DNA of 64,000 bases from Annulohypoxylon bovei var. microspora (Eukaryota; Ascomycota; Sordariomycetes; Xylariales; Hypoxylaceae), in the NCBI GenBank assembly GCA_022836615.1, contig MU405277.1:1-64000 (forward strand), given 5' to 3'. The position numbers and the translations under genes are program-made. The notes beneath the pieces were generated by a model that was given only the letters and a program-made list of their open reading frames with translations, had not been told where the DNA came from and made no database searches. Positions 57,008-64,000 of this stretch are shown one piece after another (positions within the stretch are counted from its first letter, which is position 1; every line of letters starts with the position of its first letter).

Positions 57008-57163
57008 ATGGCTGATCAATCGGTCCACAATGGAGAAGCTGGCGGGTCGGCCCGTACCCGCGAAGATGAACTCCGGAACGATTACGCTTTGAAGTTTTAG
57101 CAACTTCTCGTCCACGCAAAAGTTGGACCTGGGGTTATCCACAAAATATTAGGCCTTGGATTC
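57008..57163 (+). pseudogene. 5' part of a kinase gene split by a Copia element
   Basis: A frame of 52 codons begins at ATG 57008 and runs exactly to the 5-bp target site gattc. Across the retrotransposon it continues in phase at 62535 (TCA...) into the ATG at 62553 and the kinase domain. One codon is TAG (57098-57100). It is followed by CAA, so it could derive from CAG by a RIP-type CpA-to-TpA change. The start and its neighbours read as an ordinary hydrophilic N-terminus (Asp/Glu/Arg/Gly-rich). This reading assumes no intron here; the exact phase match over the insertion is the main evidence. Confidence 0.65.
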
Positions 57164-57367
57164 TGTTAAATATCAAATAACTAAAGTGGGGAAATTGTGG
57201 CGATCATCGGGCCGGTTCATCCGTAAAAGATTAAGCCTTTAATTATAATCATGTAATTATAAAATATTGTTTTTTTTAATTATAATAATAATAATTTAAT
57301 TAATTAACTTTTTTATTATTAATTATAAATTATATATTTAATAATTCATTTTTATTTTTATATAATA
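57164..57367 (+). repeat. Left LTR of the Copia element, heavily mutated downstream of about 57236
   Basis: 204 bp, alignable over its full length to the other LTRs. The first 75 bases keep the shared core gtggcgatcatcgggcc. Downstream of that almost every C and G relative to the other copies has become T or A, including the terminal CA, now TA. Confidence 0.9.
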
Positions 57368-60300
57368 ATTAAAAATTTTATATATTATAAAACTTAAATT
57401 ATATTTAATCATTAAAATTATACGAAAGTATTACGAGAATTATATAATTTATATAATTTTTATTACTTTTTTATTTAAAAAAAGCTTTTATTATAACGAT
57501 GGTATTATTATTTAAAAAAAAAATGTTTTTTAATGGTTTTAAAAATTAAAAATTTTAATTTAAAACATTTAAATCGTTAATTATAATTAATTAATTATGG
57601 TTTAATATTAATTCCGATAATTTAATTTAAAAAATTAAATTTATTAAACTTATCGTTATAAATTATTTTAAACGAATTATGCGTTTTAATGCATTAATAA
57701 ACGGCATTCGTAATTAATTAATTATTATTAATAAGTTAAATTTAAATATTATGGATTTTTATAATTAATTTTCGATTATTTTTAAAATAATAATTATTAA
57801 TAAATTTAATTATTAATTAAATTTATTATTATATAAAGAAAAGATATAAAAATTTAATTAATAAATTAATTAAATTTTAAAAGTTAAAAAATAAGTTTAA
57901 AAAATCGTTATTAAAAGATATATTTTATTCGCTTACTTAATTAAAAATAATTTAAACACTTAATATAAAAATTTATAATTATATATAAATGTAATTAATA
58001 ATAAATTTAAAAATAAAGTTAAATTAATTTATAAAACGGCGATAAAACCTTTAAATAAATTATTTAAAAATTAATTTATTTAAATATAATAATGGGAAAT
58101 TATAATAATTTAAGTTATTATTAAATAGTTTTTAATAATTTAATAACTTAAAAATTAATTTAAAAAATTAAACGACGTTTTATAAGGCGCGATCTTTAAT
58201 TAAATTAATACGTATCGTATAATTAATTAAAAAAAAATTTAATTTAAAAATTTTAATTACAAGTTTATAATAAACGATTTACGAGAATATATTAAATATA
58301 AAAAAAAGTTTTTAAAATTAAAATTACGAATTAATAAAAAAGCGTTTAATTTTATATTTATTAATTAAAAGGTTAACGTTAACGACGATATTAACGATGT
58401 GGTTAATAAACTTAATAAACCATTTATTAAGCCACGTAAAACACTTATTAAAAAGGTGCCGGTTAAACGTAAACGGCCCGAATTAATTAATATTATATTA
58501 AAATGTTATATTATTTATTTCAATTATTACGATTTAAGGAATTATTATTATATATTTTTTAATAAAAGGTTTTTTAATTAATAAAAACATTATTACGGGA
58601 AATAAATTATTTTAATATATTTAAAGGATTTTAAATTAATTATTAAAATTAAAATTATTAAAGCTTTTAATAAATTACTTTGCTTTAATAAAATAATTAA
58701 TTAATTAAATTAATAAATAAAAAGTTATTTATTAACGTTTTTAATATTAATTTTTAATGTGGTTTTTATAATAAGCTTTTATTTATTAAAAAATTTAATT
58801 ATATTAAACTTCGAAATTATTATTTACGTTTTTAATTAATTATTTTAATTTATAAGTTTTAAAATAACCTTTAAAAAAGATTTTTTATTTATTAAAAGTT
58901 ATTAAATCTTTATATTAAAATATAAAAACGTCGATATTTTAATATAAACTTTTTAAAGATTTTAAGTAATAAAGTTATTCGGAATAACTTATTATGAAAG
59001 TTTTATTATAAATTTAATGTTTTTTTAAATATTTCATCGTTTAAATTATTAATGGGATAATTATATAAAAACCATTTATTTACGTAAAGTTAATGGATCG
59101 ATCGTTAATTAATTAATTAATTAATACGATTAATTTATATTAAAAAATATCTTTTATAACGTTAATAAAACGGCTTTTTATATTAAAGGTAAATAACTTT
59201 ATAATTAAATTATTTAATCCGTTAAAATAAAAATAACTTTTTAATGGTATTATAAATTAAAGCATCTTAAGTTATAAATTTTTAAACATTTTATTAATAA
59301 TTTAATAAAAATTAAAATAAAGGGATTTATTATTATTAAATATAATACGTATAATATAAATAAAATAAAACGGTAAATTAAACGAAAAAAATGTTAATTA
59401 AAAAAGGGTTTAAAGTTTCGATTAATTATTAATTTTTATAATATTATTAACATTAATAATAACGTTATTAATATAATATTAATAATTAATTATTAAATAA
59501 AGTTTATTTTCGATTTTTACTTAAAAAATCGTATAATAAATACGATTATTAAACATTTAAATTATTTACAAAATATAATAATTAATATAAAATTACATTA
59601 ACCTTAAATATAAGAATATAATAATAAAATTATAATGTATCGATTTAAAATGGTTAATTAAATAATAAATTATAACGTTAAATTAAAACTTTTAACCTTT
59701 TATACGTAAACTTAAAATGGAAGCGCCGAATGTTTAAAAGGTATAATTAAAATAAAAGCGTTAACGATGAAAATAAAGGTTAAACTTTTTATTTATTTAT
59801 AAGTAAAAATCTTTAAAATAATTATATACTTATATAACCACACTTTTAAATACATTTATAATTAATAAACCCTTTATAAGAAATAATATATATACGTGGT
59901 TAATAAAAATAATTAGTTAATTTAAAAAAAGAAATTATAATAAACTTATTTAAAAATATACGGTTATAAAGTTTTTATTATAATAATAAAAGTTTAAAAA
60001 AAAAGCAATCGGTTTTATCGGTTAAATTTAAAAGTTTAAATAAAATATTTAATTAAATACGGTTTTATAAATAATTATAAAATTTAAAATCCATTGATTA
60101 ATTAAGTTTTATTAATAAAAGACGTTATTTTTAACGAAAATATTATATTTAATAAATTTTTTAAAAATTTCAAAAACAATTTATTAAAAGTAATAAACGT
60201 TAATTACGAAATATAAATAAAATCTTTTTAAAAATAAGTTTTTAAACTTAAAAAAGTTTTTAAACTTATAAATATCTTTAAATTAATTTAAATTAAAAAT

Positions 60301-60900
60301 AAAATAATTAACGAATTAATAAAAAAACAAATGTTACGAAATGAAATAAATAAAATAAAAATTAATATAAATTTAAGCATTTAATTAAGGTTTAATTAAT
60401 TTTAATATATTAATATAAAATATAATTTATTATTAATATTTAAGCCTTTTCCGCCAACGTTTTTTTTAACCGTTATAATTAATTTTTTAAATTTTAAATT
60501 AAGAAAAAATAAACCCGTATTAAGGCTTTAAAAGCCGTGGATAACCTCGTTTTTTACCGATAAATTAAATAATAAAATAAATCGAATTAATGGAAAAATT
60601 ATTAATTAAATTTAATTACTTTGGTTAATAAAGAAATTAAAGTTTATATATTAAAGCTCATTCTTGGATGCCTTTAATAATTATTATTAATTAATAAATC
60701 ACCATATAAAGGAATTATTTAAAAAGGTTAAAATTAACCACTTATAAACTTATCGCAAGATATATACCTAAAAAAAAATCTTAATAAATGATCTTAAATG
60801 TAAAAATAAGTAAATCTTGGATTTTATATGGGTTTATAAATATAAAACTAATAAATAAAGCAAATACTTAAAATGCAAAGCTCGATTAATGGTTCGTGGC
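57237..60900. other. RIP-saturated AT block
   Basis: About 3.7 kb of almost pure A/T in which remaining C and G are sparse and often sit in CpG. It covers most of the left LTR and the 5' two thirds of the Copia element but does not reach either element end. No gene survives; frames such as 58399-58581 are chance. Confidence 0.92.
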
Positions 60901-61019
60901 GATTAGGAACCTAAGAACAGAAAAAACACTTATATAACCACCTTGGTTAGGAGGTTTTTTCGGACCTTAATAGCCGTAGCGGCCCGCTTTAATCTTAAAC
61001 TGATTTAATATAATACAAT

Positions 61020-61542
61020 TAACGCGTTTATAAACGCTAAGCTGGATCACGATATTTTCATACGTATGCCCCCAGGGTATTGCAAGTCAGGGGTCATCTT
61101 AAAGCTCTTATAAGCCTTATTTGGGCTCCGAATATCACCCTTACTCTGGTAATGAGACCTAACCATATCCTTGGGAGAGCTGGGGTTCGAACCAGTGCCC
61201 CACGAGCCTTATATGTTTAAAAAGGACGGGATATTGCTGTTTTTTTACGTTGATGATATTGTACTAGCTTACAGGAAAGATAACGAAGATGCGGTTAAAA
61301 GCCTCATCCAAGGGTTGAAAGCTAAATATAAGCTTATAGGAGGAGACGATCTACAGTGGTTCTTGGGAATCGAAATTATCAGGGATCGCAGTAAGAAGTT
61401 AATCTGGTTAAGTCAAGCAGCGTATATCGAGAAGATCAACAAACTGGTTGATGAAAAGACTTGCATATGGGGATGTAGCCTAATGATCAAAAAGGAGCTA
61501 ACCTTTTTTGATGGAGTGGCTTTTAAGGGGTCAATTCGTTAG
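61020..61542 (+). pseudogene. Copia reverse transcriptase fragment
   Basis: From about 61020 the plus strand reads RT blocks (AFINAKLDHDIFIRMPPGY, then stops). From 61171 an open stretch contains FFYVDDIVLAYR, the RT active site, and DLQWFLGIEI. Stops between the blocks fall at Gln/Arg-type codons. It is part of the degraded pol gene, not a functional enzyme. Confidence 0.9.
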
Positions 61543-61617
61543 TATTAACGAAAGGTCGGATCACTCTTATACGCAGCAGTAATTACTTGACTTGATATTA
61601 CCTTTGCCTGTTCCTGA

Positions 61618-62190
61618 TTGGCCCGTTTTAACCATAATCTTAGCCTTAATTACCACGAAGCTACTAATCGAGTACTGTTATACCTTCTATATACGAAAAA
61701 CCTTGTCTTACAATTCGGTGGAGCCGATACTTTCGACGTAGCTAGCGATTCCTCATTTGTCGATAATACCCTCGATCGGAAAAGTTCGCAAGCATATGCC
61801 ATGAAGTTGTTTGGAGGCCTAATTGGCTGAAGAGCTAATAAATAAGAGACGGTTATAACGTTAATAATTGAGGTTGAATTGTTGGTTTTAGGCTAGGCAG
61901 TTAAAGAATTTATGTTTATATTACGGCTGATCCGAGAGTTGGATGTAACACTTGACGATTCAACTATACATATTTAGTGTGATAATGAATAAACGATTGG
62001 ATTGGTCAATAAAGATATCGAGAAACTGGTAACTCGGCTTCGTTATGTGGATATATATAATCATTGGTTATGTTAGGAGGCTTTAAAAGGCACGATTGAG
62101 GTTGGATACGTACCAACGGGGGATATGATGGTAGATGGGCTTATTAAAGCTTTGACAAATATCTTGTTAGATAAGTTTAGATCGTAGTTA
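61618..62190 (+). pseudogene. Copia RNase H fragment
   Basis: The stretch starting LARFNHNLSLNYHEATNRVL and containing DVASDSSFVDN and RKSSQAYAM is the Copia-type RNase H (ASDSDFA-like). It is followed by further pol C-terminal segments separated by stops, ending shortly before the right LTR. Confidence 0.88.
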
Positions 62191-62325
62191 GGGCTGGTAG
62201 ATATATTAGTTTAATTGGAGGCTTGGAAAGATCGCGATCGCGACAAGGAGATTGACGAGATTTAAGGGTTATAAACATCAGATATTGTCTCCAGATTTGT
62301 CGTGCCGGCTTCATCTGGGGGGGTG

Positions 62326-62529
62326 TGTTAGATATTAGATGATTAAGGTGGGGAGATTGTGGCGATCATCGGGCCGGTTCATCCGTAAAAGATCAGGCCC
62401 TTAGTTATAACTATGTAATCGTGAGATATTGCCTTTTTTAATCATAACAATAATAATTCAGTTGATCAACCTTTTTATCATCAATCATAAATTACGTATC
62501 CAGTAATTCATCCCCACTTTCGTGTGACA
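62326..62529 (+). repeat. Right LTR of the Copia element
   Basis: 204 bp, TG...CA, with light C-to-T change relative to the solo LTR at 56304 (for example tgtcag to tgttag). Followed directly by the target duplication gattc. Confidence 0.95.
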
Positions 62530-62534
62530 GATTC

Positions 62535-64000
62535 TCAGACTTTTGCATTCCCATGCGAAAAAATGCCTTCCCCGACCAGCTTGAACCAAGTGAACATTGG
62601 CGATTCCAGAGAAAGCAGGAAGAATTTCTAGCCAGTGAATTCGAAGTGGGTTCCCCAAAAGAGTGGCCTGGCGAACACTTCAATCTTCACCAGGATGCCA
62701 TTAGTCAATATTCGGATATGCCGAAGACCCTCAAGTATTTGACTACTTTCCGCAGCAAAGAAACAAGCAACAACGCGCAAGTCGACGTGGTGGAATGTTC
62801 ATCAGGTATATATGCGCTAAAACGAATTAAGCGTATAAACAGTGGCAAGAATAACGAGGAACTTGAGCAAATGAATTATATCAAGGGAGAAGTGAGCATA
62901 CTAAGAAAGATCCACCGAGTTAACTATCGTCACTTTGTTAAACTCGTGGCAAGCTACACTGACGAGAAGTATGTCGGCATACTTATGAGCCCAGTAGCCG
63001 ACTGCAACCTGGCGACATTCCTAGATAATTTCCACAACAATGGATATCTAAACCCACACCTTCTAGAAGGATTTTTCGGCTGTCTTGCTTCGGCTCTAGC
63101 GTATCTGCACTATGTTGAAAACATCCGACACAAGGATATCAAGCCAGAAAACATCCTCGTCATGGGCAACAGTGTCCTGCTTACCGATTTCGGGATCTCG
63201 CTGGATTGGAGCGCATCTGGTCATACAACAACATCTCAAGAGAAGATGAAAACAGCGAAGGTGAGTCTTCAGCCATTGTTACTCTTCGTAGCATATCATA
63301 GCACGGTCTCCAATGCTATTCAATCCTGCCCCATGCCTTAAAAGTTAATGTATACCCGCGATTGCTGACTACTTCTCTGCGTATAGTACTGTGCTCCCGA
63401 ACTTGATAAGGGTGAACCCAGAAACTCAAAGTCGGATATCTGGTCACTTGGATGTGTTTTCTTAGAAATGTTCACCGTGTTGAAAGGGCGAGATAGGAAT
63501 TATGTGGACACGACTTTGAAGAAGAATGGCGAGCCCCCAAAGTTCTGTAGGTCGCCGGAAATAATCAAAGATCTTATCGCAGGTCTGAAAGCGCACAACC
63601 CCCAATGCGAAAACAAGCCTCTAGGTTGGATTGAGAAAATGCTGCAGCAATCTCATAAGGAGAGACCGAACGCAAGAATATTAAGGGAGGAAATCCTTGA
63701 AGATAGATACTGCGGGATTTGTTGCCAAGGCGATAAAGTCTTCCAGGACGTCTCACCGCATCAGGTAAGTGTTCGCGAGTCCACTGCGTAAGACATTCGC
63801 GACCACACAAAACCCCCCAAAGTATGGCGTATTGAGGTAGCTTCGGGAACCAATGTACTTCGAGATGGGTTAGATGTAGCTGTTTGCTGTTGCACATGGA
63901 GGTTTAGTTTTATGCATACAGGTACCTACTGAGGTAGTATAAAGGTCATTGGGCTAACCAAATATTGTAGGGACCGCCTGGAAGTGATCTTTCCAATGTA
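62535..64000 (+). pseudogene. 3' part of the kinase gene: Ser/Thr protein kinase, continues past the window
   Basis: From the ATG at 62553 (with 18 in-phase bases before it) exons run 62553-63260, 63387-63764 and 63971 to beyond 64000. The donors are GTGAGT and GTAAGT, and the phases are exact. The kinase domain is complete as far as visible: Lys in YALKRIKR, RHKDIKPEN with the catalytic Asp, LLTDFGIS, YCAPE across the first splice, and DIWSLGCVFLEMF. About 75 residues precede the domain. The start of the native protein lies before the Copia element (57008), so the full-length gene is broken. A shorter kinase could still be made if transcription starts in the LTR, since 62553 is only 24 bases after it. 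The C-terminal domain is outside the window. Confidence 0.82.

Larger units (their letters stand above)
57164..62529 (+). mobile_element. Copia (Ty1-type) LTR retrotransposon, RIP-degraded
   Basis: A 5,366-bp element bounded by 204-bp LTRs (57164-57367 and 62326-62529) and flanked by a perfect 5-bp duplication, gattc (57159-57163 and 62530-62534). A G-rich polypurine-like stretch precedes the right LTR. The 3' third shows Copia reverse transcriptase (FFYVDDIV) and RNase H remnants on the plus strand, interrupted by TAG/TGA/TAA stops at positions compatible with CAG, CGA or CAA origins. The gag, protease and integrase parts are so AT-rich that no domain can be recognised. Order LTR-gag-pol-LTR is assumed from the RT position near the 3' end. 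It cannot be active. Confidence 0.93.

Noticed and set aside
58399..58581. 60-codon frame within the AT block
   Set aside because: Lys/Asn/Tyr/Ile-rich, as expected of random A/T sequence; no domain and in the middle of a RIP-degraded element.
61185..61215. ggttcgaacc-like tRNA T-arm
   Set aside because: It lies inside the reverse transcriptase reading frame (LGFEPVPHEP), with no D-arm or anticodon arm at the correct distance.

Overview
The window is chromosomal DNA of a filamentous ascomycete (Pezizomycotina, most likely a sordariomycete; the species cannot be named from sequence alone). The evidence is intron-split genes with short 50-100 nt introns, GTAAGT-type donors and CTAAC-type branch sites, fungus-specific families (Argonaute with a PIWI slicer core, HeLo-type prion-inhibition domain, HET remnant, POT peptide transporter, cytochrome b2), and a Copia retrotransposon destroyed by RIP-like C-to-T mutation.

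Layout. 2-9 kb: a Ras-like GTPase with no CAAX box, a GPI-type secreted aspartic protease in six exons, and an AMMECR1 protein. 9.6-12.6 kb: an apparently intact 3.0-kb pogo/Fot1-like DNA transposon with perfect 91-bp inverted termini. 13-19 kb: a Rieske plus ferritin-like fusion protein, a 69-aa small secreted protein (newly assembled here from two exons), and a four-helix membrane protein with a long disordered tail. 21-27 kb: an eight-exon Argonaute on the minus strand with an SPK-repeat N-terminus and a long, donor-rich 5' leader. 29.6-38.4 kb: RNA14 (mRNA 3'-end processing) divergent from the histone chaperone ASF1, then a cytochrome-b2-type lactate dehydrogenase. 38.8-43.2 kb: a secreted HEXXH metalloprotease and a prenylcysteine-oxidase-like flavoprotein. 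43.3-44.9 kb: a decayed HET gene. 47.3-49.4 kb: a peptide transporter. 50.7-51.9 kb: two small genes, one a 90-aa double-CxxC protein assembled here from two exons. 53.9-64 kb: an accessory block with a HeLo-pseudokinase gene facing a canonical kinase gene. Two Copia insertions lie in this block: a solo LTR between the genes, and a full 5,366-bp element sitting inside the kinase reading frame.

The conserved housekeeping genes (RNA14, ASF1, Argonaute, AMMECR1, transporter) look intact. The right-hand 10 kb looks like a fast-evolving locus of the kind associated with fungal nonself recognition and cell death. The genome defence machinery (RIP traces; Argonaute for quelling) and its targets are both visible in the same window. 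Exon junctions given below were derived by hand and checked for splice consensus and phase; no database search was run.
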